Assembly (NCBI GenBank): GCA_023958085.1
Contig: JAMLGI010000014.1
Coordinates: forward strand, 1-50,498
Direction: 5' to 3'
Source: Solirubrobacterales bacterium
Lineage (GTDB): Bacteria; Actinomycetota; Thermoleophilia; Solirubrobacterales; 70-9
Length of the DNA stretch: 50,498 nucleotides
Under the pieces are notes generated by a model. It saw only the letters and a program-made list of their open reading frames with translations. It was not told the DNA's origin and searched no databases. Below, piece after piece: positions 40,074 through 50,498 of this stretch (its first letter is position 1; every line of letters starts with the position of its first letter). Position numbers and translations under genes: made by a program.

Positions 40074-41206
40074 GGCCGGCTCCCGTCGGAAGTCGCCTGA
40101 CGCTGCCGGGCGCTGCGGAGCAGCTCGGCCCGTGGATCCGAACCGTTCAGGCTCTCGGCGAGCTGGTCCACGGCTCGTCGCTGCTCGTCGTTCAGCTTCT
40201 CCGGAATCGTGATCTTCAGGCGGTAACGGATGTCGCCGCGGGTGGGGCTGGCGGTACGGGGCGGGCCCTCCCCGCGCAGCCGCTGGATCGTCCCGTTCTG
40301 GGTGCCGGCCTTGACCCGGATTCGCTTGGTTCCGGCGAGGGTGGGAACCTCGATCGTCCCGCCCCGCATCGCCTCGGTGACCGAGATCGGCACCTCGACC
40401 TCGAGGTTGCCGTCATCGAGTCGCTTGAACACCGGCGACGGGGCGACCCGGATGTTCACGAAGAGATCTCCGGAGGGCGCGCCCAACGCCCCGGCTTCCC
40501 CCTTGCCGGCGACCTTGATTCTGGTCCCGTCCTTGACTCCGGCCGGGATGTTCACCTGGTAGCGCTTGGTCTGGTGGGTGAGGCCAGAGCCGTGGCAGGT
40601 GTGGCAGGGGCTGGGAATCACCTGTCCCGTCCCGCCGCACTGCGGGCATGGCTGGCTGATCGAGAAGAATCCCTGCCCCTGGGCGTCGATCCCGCTGCCG
40701 CCGCATTTCGGGCAGGTTTCGGGGCTGGTGCCGGGTTCGGCTCCGCTCCCGGCGCAGGTCGGGCAGCGCTCGTCCTTGGGCACGGTCACGGTCAGCCTGG
40801 TGCCTGACATGGCCTGATCGAAGGAAATCCGGGCGTCGGTTTCGAGGTCGCGCCCGCGTGGAGCTCCGGCCGGCTGGCCGCCGCCGCGGTTGAAGATCGA
40901 GGAGAAGATGTCGCCGATGTCGCCGGTGAAGCGGCCACCCTGACCGCCCTGGCCGCCGAACGGGCCGGGTCCGCCCTGGCCGCCGAAGCCTCCGAACAGA
41001 CCACCGCTGTCGTACTGCTTGCGTTTCTCCGGATCGGAGAGCACGTCGTAGGCCTGCTGAACCTCCTTGAACCGCTCTTCCGCCTGCTTGTCGTCAGGGT
41101 TGCGGTCCGGGTGGTACTTGCGCACCAGCTTCCGGTGCGCCTTCTTGATCTCGTCCTGCGAGGCCTTCTTGCCCACGCCGAGTATGCCGTAAAGGTCCTT
41201 GGCCAT
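40070..41206 (-). CDS. dnaJ: Co-chaperone DnaJ
   Basis: Stimulates DnaK ATPase and delivers clients. 378 residues: J domain (about 5-70) with HPD at 32-34, Gly/Phe-rich linker ([15 protein letters not shown]), four CxxCxGxG-type zinc motifs ([32 protein letters not shown]) and the C-terminal substrate-binding domain. Start: ATG at 41206 with GGAGG upstream. It follows grpE by 35 bases and overlaps hspR. Confidence 0.97.
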   Translation of the reverse strand: MAKDLYGILGVGKKASQDEIKKAHRKLVRKYHPDRNPDDKQAEERFKEVQQAYDVLSDPEKRKQYDSGGLFGGFGGQGGPGPFGGQGGQGGRFTGDIGDIFSSIFNRGGGQPAGAPRGRDLETDARISFDQAMSGTRLTVTVPKDERCPTCAGSGAEPGTSPETCPKCGGSGIDAQGQGFFSISQPCPQCGGTGQVIPSPCHTCHGSGLTHQTKRYQVNIPAGVKDGTRIKVAGKGEAGALGAPSGDLFVNIRVAPSPVFKRLDDGNLEVEVPISVTEAMRGGTIEVPTLAGTKRIRVKAGTQNGTIQRLRGEGPPRTASPTRGDIRYRLKITIPEKLNDEQRRAVDQLAESLNGSDPRAELLRSARQRQATSDGSRP

Positions 41207-41241
41207 CCTTCCTCACCTCCTTCCGGATTCCGTTTCGGGTT

Positions 41242-41891
41242 TCACTGGGCGACCACCACCCGGGCCGCCCGCAGTACCGTCTCGCCGGAGCGGTAGCCCC
41301 GCTGCAGCACCTCCAGCACCGTGCCGGACCCGGCACCTTCGGCCGGAACTGCCTGCAGGGCTTCGTGCCAGAGCGGATCGAACTGCTCTCCCTCGGGGGA
41401 GTAGACCTCGACCTCGGCCCGTCCGAGGATCGCGTGCAGGTCCCGCCAGGCCACGATCAGGCCCTGATCGGTGACCGGGGCCTCGCTCGGGATCTCGTTC
41501 TCCAGGGCGTTGGTCCGGTCGATCCCGGCGGCGTCGAGCACCCGTTCGAGGTTGTCGATCGCCCCGATCACCCCCTCGATCACCTCGAACCGGCCCCGCT
41601 GACCCGCCGCCAGGTTCTCGCTGGCCATGCGCTTGCGGTAGTTGTCGAAGTCGGCCCGGGTCCGCTGGGCCAGGTCGAGATACTCGTCCGCCTTCGAGCG
41701 AGCCTCCTCGACCAGGGCGTTCAGATCCCGTTCGACCGCCGTGTCTCCCTGCTCCGGCTGGCCCGGTCCGGCATCCCGGCCGACCGGCTCACCCCCGCTC
41801 CGGGCGGCTTCGGTGGTCGGGCCCGGGACGCTCTGTGCCCCGGGATCGCCGGCCTCCTCTTCGGGTCTGCCGTTTCCGGCGGGATCCTCGA

Positions 41892-41895
<4 letters not shown>
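41242..41895 (-). CDS. grpE: Nucleotide exchange factor GrpE
   Basis: Releases ADP from DnaK. 217 residues: an acidic, disordered N-terminus (about 1-50), the long coiled-coil helix (about 55-110, with [13 protein letters not shown], the family signature) and the beta-wing domain (about 150-217: [38 protein letters not shown]). The start is GTG at 41895, overlapping the dnaK stop (GTGA), so it is coupled to dnaK. Confidence 0.96.
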
Positions 41896-43796
<1,901 letters not shown>

Positions 43797-43892
43797 TATG
43801 GTCTCCTGTCTGTTCTGCTGCCCGGTGGGGCGTAGCCTGGTTCCGCCCCACGGGGCGGGTGCAGCGAGTCAGAGGTGACTGCGCTGCCCTCA

Positions 43893-43923
43893 GTTATGAA
43901 ATCTAAGTGTGAGTGTGTCAGAT
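43893..43923 (-). promoter_or_regulatory. dnaK promoter and candidate HspR operator
   Basis: On the minus strand, CTGACA (43921-43916), N17, CATAAC (43898-43893) reads as a -35/-10 pair. Between and across it lies ATCTAAG (43901-43907), N9, GTCAGAT (43917-43923), the same half-sites and spacing as at clpB with two mismatches in one arm. A repressor here would block RNA polymerase directly. Confidence 0.6.
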
Positions 43924-44304
43924 CCGCACCGGGCTGTCAACCGGACTTCGATCCAGCCCCCAGACCCACCCCGGCGAGCCGCCGAACAGGCAATGACATT
44001 TCACCCTGATGTATCGGTACGCATTCGGCTCCGCTCCAGGCCCGGTTTTGCGTAGCGGGCGGGGGTTGCGGAGGTTTCCGGCGGCTCCAGCCGCCCGCCC
44101 TAAGCTGCGAGCGGAGACCTGGCAGTCCCACAGAGCGACAAACCTCCCCTCGAAAGCTTGAAGACACGCGGGCGGTTCGCAGGGACCTCCAGCCGTTCGT
44201 CTGGCAAGGAATCCACCGAACGTGGGGCGCGATAGGACATCTGTCCGTGAGCGTCCCGCGTGAGGTTGATGACGCCGCCAGCGGACGGCTGGTGGTTCCT
44301 GCAG
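43924..44304. repeat. Gap between dnaK promoter and cytochrome c gene with repeat modules
   Basis: No gene is visible. A module at 44169-44212 (GCGGGCGGTTCGCAGGGACC...) matches the second half of the 72-bp repeats at 33591-33633 and 33857-33899. The following GCAAGGAATCCACC also occurs near 33314, so this stretch shares several pieces with the 33247-34100 mosaic. The 148-bp element begins at 44305. Confidence 0.7.
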
Positions 44305-44452
44305 GCGGGTGCTGCACCGGGGCCGTCAGAGCGGATGGATGCAAGGAACCGGGGTGGGACGGCCCGCGATCGTACTCCGGTACTTGAGCTGGTCGTCCCG
44401 CACCGGCGACGCCGCAGACGCCGCCCTGACGGTTCCGGGGCAGTACCCGCTA
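44305..44452 (-). repeat. 148-bp structured element, copy 2, ending on a stop codon
   Basis: 134 of 148 bases match 33956-34103. Most of the differences keep pairing: in the inner stem a T-A pair becomes G-C and a C-G becomes T.G; in the basal stem two G.T pairs become Watson-Crick pairs and one A-T becomes G.T. Two inner-stem positions and one basal position lose pairing. The last three bases are the complement of the TAG stop of the cytochrome c gene, exactly as in copy 1 with an unrelated gene. Confidence 0.8.
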
Positions 44453-44866
44453 GCCGCGGCCGGCGGTGTTCGCCACAAACTCCGCGACCTGCTCGGCCAC
44501 GATGCCGGAAACGATTCCGGGGGGCATCCGGCCGGGGACGTCCGGACTGTCGGCGCCCTCTTCGAGTACCGCCAGCACCTGCTTGCGGGTGCTCTCGATC
44601 GTGTCGGCGGCGGTGTCCCCTTCGGGAAGACCGGCCGGGGCCAGCTTCTGGTCGAGGTCGGGGCCGAAGTCCCCGCTGGTGCCGGCCGAGTAGAGCATGT
44701 GGCAGTTGCCGCAGTTCTGGCGGAAGAGCTCCTGGCCGTGTTCCAGATTCGCGGGAACGTCCATCCGGGCGGTCGCCGGGTCGCCGTCCTTGAAAACCCA
44801 GAACGGCACGATCACCAGCAGCAGGACGAGGACGAGTCCGAATATGACGAAAGGTTTCTTGCTCAT
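44450..44866 (-). CDS. Membrane-anchored c-type cytochrome
   Basis: 138 residues: an uncleaved N-terminal membrane anchor (about 5-25), then a single haem-c domain with CGNCH (haem attachment, His as proximal ligand) and a likely distal Met in GRMPPGIV. Class I cytochrome c fold, small. It probably shuttles electrons at the outer membrane face to an oxidase; the A2-type ctaD in this window is a possible partner, though the genes are 20 kb apart. The stop codon is part of the 148-bp repeat. Confidence 0.9.
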   Translation of the reverse strand: MSKKPFVIFGLVLVLLLVIVPFWVFKDGDPATARMDVPANLEHGQELFRQNCGNCHMLYSAGTSGDFGPDLDQKLAPAGLPEGDTAADTIESTRKQVLAVLEEGADSPDVPGRMPPGIVSGIVAEQVAEFVANTAGRG

Positions 44867-44912
44867 GTCGGGACCGGCCGGTTGGGCCGGGACGTATTCA
44901 GCGCCGGTGATA

Positions 44913-45635
44913 CTACCTGCCGGAGCCGTCCCCGCGCCATCTGGTAAGGCCGAAGGGACACATCCGCCGCAGATCGCACTCCCCGCAGCGGGGGCGCGGG
45001 CGGCAGAGGGTCCGGCCGTGACGGATCAGGTTCATGTGGAACTCGTAGGAGTCTTCCGGGGCGGTCAGGGCCCGGATCTCGTCGTGAGCCTCGTCGAACG
45101 AGGCGTTCGACCGGAACAGTCCGAGCCGGCCTCCGACCCGGTACACGTGGACGTCCACCGGGATCTCGGGCAGGTCCCAGGTGAACACCATCACGCAGGC
45201 GGCGGTCTTCCGTCCCACCCCGGGCAGGCCGGTCAGGAAGGAGAGCGCCTCGTTGCGGTCCGCAGTGGCCAGCCACTCGAGATCCATCGGATCGCCGATC
45301 GAACGCAGGATCGCCTGAATCCGCGGGGCCTTCTGGCGGCTCAGCCCACCGGGGCGGATCGCCGCCTCGACTGCCTCCACCGGAGCATCCCGAACCGACT
45401 CCCAGTCCGGGAAGGCCGCGGTCAGGCCGTCGAAGGCGCGATCCCGGTTGAGGTCGCTGGTTGCCTGAGAGAGCACGGTCTGGACCAGACTGTCGATCGG
45501 ACGGCGGTGGGGAAGGTTGACCGGCCGGCCGTACATCTCCCGCAGACGGTCCCGGATCCGCCGGGCGCGGTCGCGTCGCGGACGGGTCCACTCGTTCCGG
45601 GGTGTGCCCGGCATGGTTTCGTAGCGGGCGGCCAT
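44913..45635 (-). CDS. nth: Endonuclease III-like DNA glycosylase
   Basis: Bifunctional glycosylase/AP lyase for oxidised pyrimidines. 240 residues: helix-hairpin-helix LTGLPGVGRKTAACV with the catalytic Lys, VDVHVYRV with the catalytic Asp, and a C-terminal cluster motif Cys211-x5-Cys217-x2-Cys220-x5-Cys226. The first spacing is 5 rather than the usual 6, so 4Fe-4S binding is likely but not certain. ATG at 45635 is chosen because it overlaps the kinase stop (ATGA); the frame is open upstream within the kinase gene. Confidence 0.88.
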   Translation of the reverse strand: MAARYETMPGTPRNEWTRPRRDRARRIRDRLREMYGRPVNLPHRRPIDSLVQTVLSQATSDLNRDRAFDGLTAAFPDWESVRDAPVEAVEAAIRPGGLSRQKAPRIQAILRSIGDPMDLEWLATADRNEALSFLTGLPGVGRKTAACVMVFTWDLPEIPVDVHVYRVGGRLGLFRSNASFDEAHDEIRALTAPEDSYEFHMNLIRHGRTLCRPRPRCGECDLRRMCPFGLTRWRGDGSGR

Positions 45636-46555
45636 CAGCCCTGGGCCCCCAGATGCCTGCAGACCGTCGCGGCTGCGGTCGCGGCCGGCTCCAGGGTCTC
45701 CCCGGCCCGGGTCAGATCCCACTCGACCCGGGCGAGGCCGGCGGCCAGGGTCCCCATGAAGGCGTCACCCGCGCCAAGCGGACTCACCACCTCGGCCGGG
45801 GCCGGCCGGAAGGAGGTCTCCACCGCCCCGCCGGTCAGGATCGTTCCCGCGCCATCGGTCGCGACCACCAGGCCGGTTCCGGCCTCGGCCAGGTCCCGGA
45901 CCGCGGTCGCCAGATCCGGCTCACCGGTAAGGAGTTCCGCTTCCGCCCGGTTCAACTTGACCACCGCGGCGGTTCGCGCGAGTTCGACGCAGTACTCGCG
46001 GGCCGCTTCCCGTTCGGCCCATCGGCCGGGCCGGAAGTTCGGATCGAGCAGAACCGGGCGACCGAGCTCCCGGGCCAGCTCGACAGCCCGCCGGGTCACC
46101 TCCCGTTCGACCGGGCCGACCATCGTGTTCGATCCGACCACCAGAGCGGAGCTTGCGTCGACCGCCTCGGGCAGCAGTCCGTCGACCGCGGCCATCGTGG
46201 TGCCGATGTGTTCGCCGTAGATCTGGAACTCGGGTTCTCCCCCGGGGCCGAGCATTGCGATTCCGAGTGGCGTGTCCACTCCGTCCAGCCGGGTCAGCCA
46301 ACGGGTCGAGACTTCTTCTTCCTCCAATCGCCGAGCCAGCCAGGAGCCCCAGTGGTCGGTTCCGACCCCACCGGCCAGCGCCGCGGGAGAACCGGCCCGG
46401 GTGATCGCAACCGCGACGTTTGCGAGGGCACCTCCGGGATAAGGCACCAAGCGTTCCGGGACTTGGTCCCGGGCATCGGGACGTTCGCAGATCAGGTCGA
46501 CGATCGCTTCCCCCAGGCAGAGGATCGGACTGACTCTCTCCATGCGGACTGCCAC
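45635..46555 (-). CDS. PfkB-family sugar kinase
   Basis: 306 residues of the ribokinase/fructokinase family. N-terminal LCLGEAIVDL, a GGALANVAVAI segment and the C-terminal SPLGAGDAFMGTLAAGL anion-hole/catalytic Asp motif. The sugar cannot be assigned; GEAIVDLI and GGALAN resemble fructokinases. Start: GTG at 46555 or ATG at 46543 (MERVSPILCLGEA). It overlaps nth downstream and is divergent from the PAP2 gene by 42 bp. Confidence 0.88.
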   Translation of the reverse strand: MAVRMERVSPILCLGEAIVDLICERPDARDQVPERLVPYPGGALANVAVAITRAGSPAALAGGVGTDHWGSWLARRLEEEEVSTRWLTRLDGVDTPLGIAMLGPGGEPEFQIYGEHIGTTMAAVDGLLPEAVDASSALVVGSNTMVGPVEREVTRRAVELARELGRPVLLDPNFRPGRWAEREAAREYCVELARTAAVVKLNRAEAELLTGEPDLATAVRDLAEAGTGLVVATDGAGTILTGGAVETSFRPAPAEVVSPLGAGDAFMGTLAAGLARVEWDLTRAGETLEPAATAAATVCRHLGAQG

Positions 46556-46597
46556 CCTACATCCCGCATCCCCGCGGGTGGATAAACTGGAGACTTC

Positions 46598-47380
46598 GTG
46601 CTTGCGGTAGTTGCCCGGATCGGGGCGTGGCTTCCCCGGGGCTGGGGCGATCTATTCCGTCAACTGGCCCTCTACGTTTTCGCCGACATCTCCTACGAGG
46701 TGGCTCGTGGCATGGCCGATGGCCGGGCCGAGCTCGCCTTTGCCAACGGAGAACGGGTGATGGACCTCGAACGATCGGTCCACACCTTCTTCGAGCCGTC
46801 GCTCCAGGCGAGCTTCATCACGATCAACTGGGTGATCGAGTTCGCCAACACGATCTACCTGAACAGCCAGTTCACGGTTGCCCTCGGCTTCCTGATCTGG
46901 ATGTACTTCTTCCGCAACGAGCAGTACTACTTCTTCCGCAACATGCTGTTCGCGGCGATGGCCCTGGCCCTGGTCGGTTACATCGGCTTTCCGACCGCAC
47001 CGCCCCGAATGTTCCCCGAGTACGGGTTCATCGACACGATCAACGCCCACTCCTCGGTCAATCACGACTCCGCCCTGGCCCGGCTCTTCATCAATCCCTT
47101 CGCGGCGGTGCCGTCGATGCACTGTGCGGTCGCCCTGATCATCGGCGGCACCGGTTTCAAGGTCTGCCGCAACTGGGTGGCCCGCGGGTTCTGGGCGATC
47201 TGGCCGCTGCTGGTGGCGTGGGTCACCGTGGTCACCGCCAACCACTACTGGGTGGATGCGGTGCTGGGATGGGCGGTGGCCGGCGCTTCCTATCTGATTG
47301 CGGTCTACGTGGTTGCGAACTTCAAGCCGGAACTCTGGACCTGGACCAGCCCGGGCCGCGGCCGACGGGCCGAGTCCTGA
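46598..47380 (+). CDS. PAP2-superfamily membrane enzyme (inositolphosphotransferase-like)
   Basis: 260 residues with about six membrane helices. The acid-phosphatase/PAP2 motifs are AVPSMHCAV (His175) and NHYWVDAVLG (Asn215, His216, Asp220), the pattern of the inositol-phosphorylceramide synthase-like PAP2 group. Those enzymes move or remove a phosphoryl head group on lipids. The start is GTG at 46598. With PIP synthase and inositol-3-phosphate synthase downstream, a role in inositol-lipid metabolism is likely (inferred). The next gene follows within 8 bases. Confidence 0.85.
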   Translation: MLAVVARIGAWLPRGWGDLFRQLALYVFADISYEVARGMADGRAELAFANGERVMDLERSVHTFFEPSLQASFITINWVIEFANTIYLNSQFTVALGFLIWMYFFRNEQYYFFRNMLFAAMALALVGYIGFPTAPPRMFPEYGFIDTINAHSSVNHDSALARLFINPFAAVPSMHCAVALIIGGTGFKVCRNWVARGFWAIWPLLVAWVTVVTANHYWVDAVLGWAVAGASYLIAVYVVANFKPELWTWTSPGRGRRAES

Positions 47381-47387
47381 GGCCGAC

Positions 47388-49013
47388 TTGGATGCCGACC
47401 TGAGATCCCCCGGCGGGCAGATCGTCCGTTCCCGGAGCTGGTTCCTGCTGTCCCTGATCCTGGCCGGGATCCTCGCCGCGGTCTACCTTTTCCTCGCCCC
47501 GCTCAGCGCCGATCACGCCGCCCAGACTTTCCGCACCGAACTGTTCGAACTTTCCGGCCCGACGATCTGGAACAACTACTGGTTCGGCGGCCACTACCTG
47601 CCCACCTACAGCCTGCTCGCACCACCGCTCGGCGCCTGGATCGGATTTCGGGCGATGGGAGCGGTCGCGGTCATCGGCACGGTGCTTCTGTTCGGTCTCG
47701 TCGCCTGGCGGCAGTGGGGCGATGCGGCCCGTTACGGGGTGATCTGGTTTGCCCCGTCCGCGGCAATCAGCCTGTACTCGGGCCGGATCACCTTTGCTCT
47801 CGGGGTTCTGATCGCCGCCGCCGCGGTCGCCGTCGCCCAGCGGGGAGGCCGCACGGTCTCCCTCGTTCTCGCCATCGCCACGGGCCTAGCCAGCCCGGTG
47901 GCGGCACTCTTCCTCGCCTGCCTCGGATTCAGCCACTTTCTCTCCTCTCGCCGGGACCCGCAACCCGACCGCCGCGGCCTGGAGATCGCTGTCGTCGCCT
48001 TCGCTGCCAGCGCCACGGTTGCCCTGCTCTTCCCGGGCGGCGGTGACGAGCCGTATGTGTGGAGCAGTTTTGTCCCGGCGATCGGACTCACCCTCGCCGC
48101 TGCCGCCTTCGTTCCGTCGAGTGAACGCCTGGTCCGGACCGGGATCCTGGTCTATGCCGGGGCGCTGATCGCAGCCTTCCTCATTCCGACCCCGATGGGG
48201 GGGACCGCCAACCGGCTTGGCACGCTGCTGCTCGGTCCGCTGCTCGCGATCTCGGTGGCGGCCGGTACCGGGATCTCCGGTCATGTTCGTCGCTGGATCC
48301 TGGGGCTGCTGTTTGTCCTGATCGCGGCCTGGCAGGTGGTCCCGGTGGCTCGGGATCTCGGTCTGGTCCATCAGGAGGCCGCGGTCGAGCCGTCCTTCTA
48401 CCGCCCCCTGGAGAGTGCCCTGGCTCCCCACATGGCCGCCGGCCCGGCCCGGGTCGAGGTGGTGCCGATCGCCTCCCACTGGGAATCGGCCCGGGCCGCT
48501 CCGGAGTTTCCCCTGGCCCGCGGCTGGGAGCGCCAGACCGACCGCCACCTGAACCCGATCTTCTACCGGGAGCGGCTTCCCGCCCCGGCCTACCGACGCT
48601 GGCTGGACAGCCTGGCCGTTGCCTGGGTCGCCCTGCCTCAAGCCGAGCTCGACTATGCAGGACGAGCCGAGGCCGCGCTGATCCGTCGCGGTACCGCCTA
48701 CCTCGAAGAGGTCCCGGTCAGCGGACCCTGGCGGCTGTTCCGGGTGACCGATCCGGTCCCGATGGCTGCCCGCCCCGCCCGTATGACCGCAATGACCACC
48801 AACGGTTTCACTCTGATCTCATCCCGCGCCGGATCCTTCCCGGTCCGGATCCGCCAGAGTCCGTACTTCCGGGTGGTCACCGGGGTCGGCTGTGTGGGGC
48901 AGACCAGAAACGGTTGGACCCGGGTTGATTTCCCGTCCCCCGGTCGGATTCAGGTGGAGACGAAGTTCAGCCCGGCTGCCCGGTTCAGCGGCGGCGAGCG
49001 GTGCCGACCCTGA
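47388..49013 (+). CDS. Polytopic membrane protein, GT-C glycosyltransferase-like architecture
   Basis: About 541 residues, not firmly recognised. An N-terminal membrane helix is followed by a loop with WNNYWFGGHYLPTYS, then about 9-10 hydrophobic segments to about residue 330, and a soluble C-terminal domain (about 340-541). Many membrane helices, a conserved first loop and a soluble C-terminus resemble GT-C glycosyltransferases using lipid-linked sugars, but I see no clear DxD/ExD metal motif. TTG at 47388 follows a CTGAGG site right after the PAP2 stop; no ATG fits. It lies in a phosphoinositide operon, so lipid glycosylation is possible. Confidence 0.6.
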   Translation: MDADLRSPGGQIVRSRSWFLLSLILAGILAAVYLFLAPLSADHAAQTFRTELFELSGPTIWNNYWFGGHYLPTYSLLAPPLGAWIGFRAMGAVAVIGTVLLFGLVAWRQWGDAARYGVIWFAPSAAISLYSGRITFALGVLIAAAAVAVAQRGGRTVSLVLAIATGLASPVAALFLACLGFSHFLSSRRDPQPDRRGLEIAVVAFAASATVALLFPGGGDEPYVWSSFVPAIGLTLAAAAFVPSSERLVRTGILVYAGALIAAFLIPTPMGGTANRLGTLLLGPLLAISVAAGTGISGHVRRWILGLLFVLIAAWQVVPVARDLGLVHQEAAVEPSFYRPLESALAPHMAAGPARVEVVPIASHWESARAAPEFPLARGWERQTDRHLNPIFYRERLPAPAYRRWLDSLAVAWVALPQAELDYAGRAEAALIRRGTAYLEEVPVSGPWRLFRVTDPVPMAARPARMTAMTTNGFTLISSRAGSFPVRIRQSPYFRVVTGVGCVGQTRNGWTRVDFPSPGRIQVETKFSPAARFSGGERCRP

Positions 49014-49036
49014 CCCAGGCTCTAAGCTTCTCCGCC

Positions 49037-49675
49037 ATGGAGACGTCATCGTCCCGACCGCCGGAGGGCGGTCGCAACGGCCCGCTCGGTCGCTCAGGCC
49101 AGGAGTTCCGCGATCAGGCGCGAGACCGGTTGATCCAGTCCCGGCTGACCCCGAACGCAATCTCGATCGCCGGGTTGATCGGCAATCTGGTTGCCGCCGT
49201 GCTGATCACCCAGGGCCTCTACATGTGGGGCGGCATCGCCTTCATCGTCGGATCGGTCATGGACACACTCGATGGCCGGTACTCCCGGATGTCGGGGAAG
49301 GGAACCCTGTTTGGAGCCTTCCTCGACTCGACCCTGGACCGGATCGAGGAAGGGATCGTGCTGACCGCGATCGCCTGGCGGTTCGCCGAGCAGGGAGACT
49401 CGCTGGCAGCGGCGGCATGTGTCTTCGTGGTGCTCGGATCGCTGATGGTCTCCTACACCAGAGCCCGGGCGGAAGCGCTCGGTGTCGAGTGCAAGGTCGG
49501 GTTGGCGACCCGGCCGGTTCGCGTGGTCCTGCTCTCGATCGGGATACTGTTTGCCAACGGAATTTTCGGTGGCCCCGAGCTGCTGGCTCCGGCGATCTAC
49601 GTGATGGCAGCGCTGACCACGTTCACGGTCGCCCAGCGCGTCTGGCATGTCCGGCGTGAACTGGCCGCCAACTGA
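49037..49675 (+). CDS. pgsA1: CDP-alcohol phosphatidyltransferase, likely phosphatidylinositol phosphate synthase
   Basis: Transfers phosphatidic acid from CDP-diacylglycerol to inositol-1-phosphate in actinobacteria. 212 residues and about six helices. The family motif is complete: Asp76-x2-Asp79-Gly80-x2-Ser83-Arg84-x8-Gly93-x3-Asp97-x3-Asp101, with Ser in place of the usual Ala. The PIP-synthase assignment rests on the adjacent inositol-3-phosphate synthase. ATG at 49037 is chosen; GTG at 49001, overlapping the previous stop, would add 12 residues and is possible. Confidence 0.85.
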   Translation: METSSSRPPEGGRNGPLGRSGQEFRDQARDRLIQSRLTPNAISIAGLIGNLVAAVLITQGLYMWGGIAFIVGSVMDTLDGRYSRMSGKGTLFGAFLDSTLDRIEEGIVLTAIAWRFAEQGDSLAAAACVFVVLGSLMVSYTRARAEALGVECKVGLATRPVRVVLLSIGILFANGIFGGPELLAPAIYVMAALTTFTVAQRVWHVRRELAAN

Positions 49676-49753
49676 TTTGTCAAGCAGGTGTAACCGGACC
49701 GGCACTCGGGTGTCGTTCCGAACCGCACCTGAAACAGGAGGATTCAAAACCTT

Positions 49754-50498
49754 ATGAGCGGTAACAAGAACGGATCAAGCGAAAACGGCGCCGATCGTCG
49801 TGACGACAAGGTCCGAGTAGCGATTGTCGGCACGGGCAACTGTGCCAACTCCTTTATCCAGGGTGTCCAGTACTACAAGGACGCCGATCCGAAGGACCAG
49901 GTCCCCGGACTTATGCACGTCGATCTGGGCGGCTACCACGTCCGCGACATCGAGTTCGTGGCGGCCTTCGACATCGACCAGGAGAAGGTGGGCAAGGACC
50001 TCTCCGAGGCGATCTGGTCGGGCCAGAACGACACGATCAAGTTCGCCGACGTCCCCAATCTCGGGGTCAAGGTTGAACGGGGAATGACCCTGGACGGCCT
50101 CGGCAAGTACCTGAAGCAGAAGATCACTCCGGCCCCCGGACCGACCGCCGACATTGTCGGGATCCTTCAGGAACGGAAGGTCGACGTGCTGGTCTGTTAC
50201 CTCCCGGTCGGCTCGGAAGATGCGGTCAAGTGGTACGTCGAGCAGGCCCTGGCCGCCGGCGTCGGTTTCGTCAACTGCCTGCCGGTCTTCATCGCCCGCG
50301 AGGACTACTGGGACGAGCGCTTCAGGAAGGCCGGCCTGCCGATCATCGGGGACGACATCAAGTCCCAGGTCGGGGCGACGATCGTTCACCGGCAGTTGGC
50401 CCGGCTGTTCCACGAGCGCGGAGTCGAGATGCAGCACACCTCGCAGCTCAACGTCGGCGGCAACATGGACTTCTACAACATGCTCGAACGGGAGCGGC
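49754..50498 (+). CDS. ino1: Inositol-3-phosphate synthase (5' part, runs off the window)
   Basis: Converts glucose-6-phosphate to inositol-3-phosphate with NAD. 248 codons are visible. The NAD-binding GTGNCANSF lies at 26-34, the [11 protein letters not shown] active-site segment is present and [16 protein letters not shown] matches the actinobacterial Ino1 type. Start: ATG at 49754 with a strong AGGAGG at 49736-49741. It lies 78 bases after the PIP synthase, so the inositol head group and the lipid synthase are encoded together. The 3' end is outside the window. Confidence 0.95.
   Translation, partial: MSGNKNGSSENGADRRDDKVRVAIVGTGNCANSFIQGVQYYKDADPKDQVPGLMHVDLGGYHVRDIEFVAAFDIDQEKVGKDLSEAIWSGQNDTIKFADVPNLGVKVERGMTLDGLGKYLKQKITPAPGPTADIVGILQERKVDVLVCYLPVGSEDAVKWYVEQALAAGVGFVNCLPVFIAREDYWDERFRKAGLPIIGDDIKSQVGATIVHRQLARLFHERGVEMQHTSQLNVGGNMDFYNMLERER

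Overview
This is high-GC bacterial DNA. Start codons are often GTG or TTG, and gene junctions often overlap by 4 bases (GTGA, ATGA). Gene content fits an actinobacterium, most likely Thermoleophilia/Solirubrobacterales. The pointers are an HspR-type repressor at the end of a dnaK-grpE-dnaJ operon, a phosphatidylinositol synthesis module (inositol-3-phosphate synthase plus PIP synthase), a fused NhaA-DsbA antiporter, an A2-type haem-copper oxidase subunit I, an AlkB-rubredoxin-TetR cassette, and secreted proteins with Lys/Arg/Ala-rich tails. The taxon is an inference from content, not from a marker gene.

Layout. 1-5361: alkane hydroxylase cassette (alkB, rubredoxin, TetR) behind a palindromic operator, then a D-Ala-D-Ala dipeptidase-like gene divergent from a TetR-MFS pair across a 28-bp palindrome. 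5504-11162: a LamG adhesin-like secreted protein, a tandem array of hairpins, tRNA-Lys, and a secreted protein with papain-like Cys/His/Asn residues, bracketed by a 71-bp inverted repeat. 11163-29933: purine biosynthesis genes purH, N, F, L, Q, S, C, B, E and D, all on the minus strand and interrupted by a DUF4258/DUF2283-type pair, NhaA-DsbA, a small secreted protein, a beta-propeller protein, an orphan ctaD and a LysR regulator. purM and purK are not in the window. 29997-33246: two FAD oxidoreductases. 33247-34103: a gene-free mosaic of repeats and hairpins. 34101-36571: a murein hydrolase and a membrane protein. 36783-43796: clpB and dnaK-grpE-dnaJ-hspR, sharing a candidate operator. 43797-44452: a second repeat mosaic. 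44450-46555: cytochrome c, endonuclease III and a PfkB kinase. 46598-50498: a phosphoinositide/membrane lipid module running off the right edge.

The most unusual content is non-coding. (1) A tandem array (8505-9145) has conserved flanks around palindromes whose arms differ between units but always pair. (2) A 148-bp structured element occurs twice, 10.3 kb apart, each copy ending exactly on the TAG stop codon of an unrelated minus-strand gene; most differences between copies preserve base pairing. (3) Truncated or shuffled modules of that element fill the two longest gene-free stretches. No transposase, CRISPR array or rRNA was seen.
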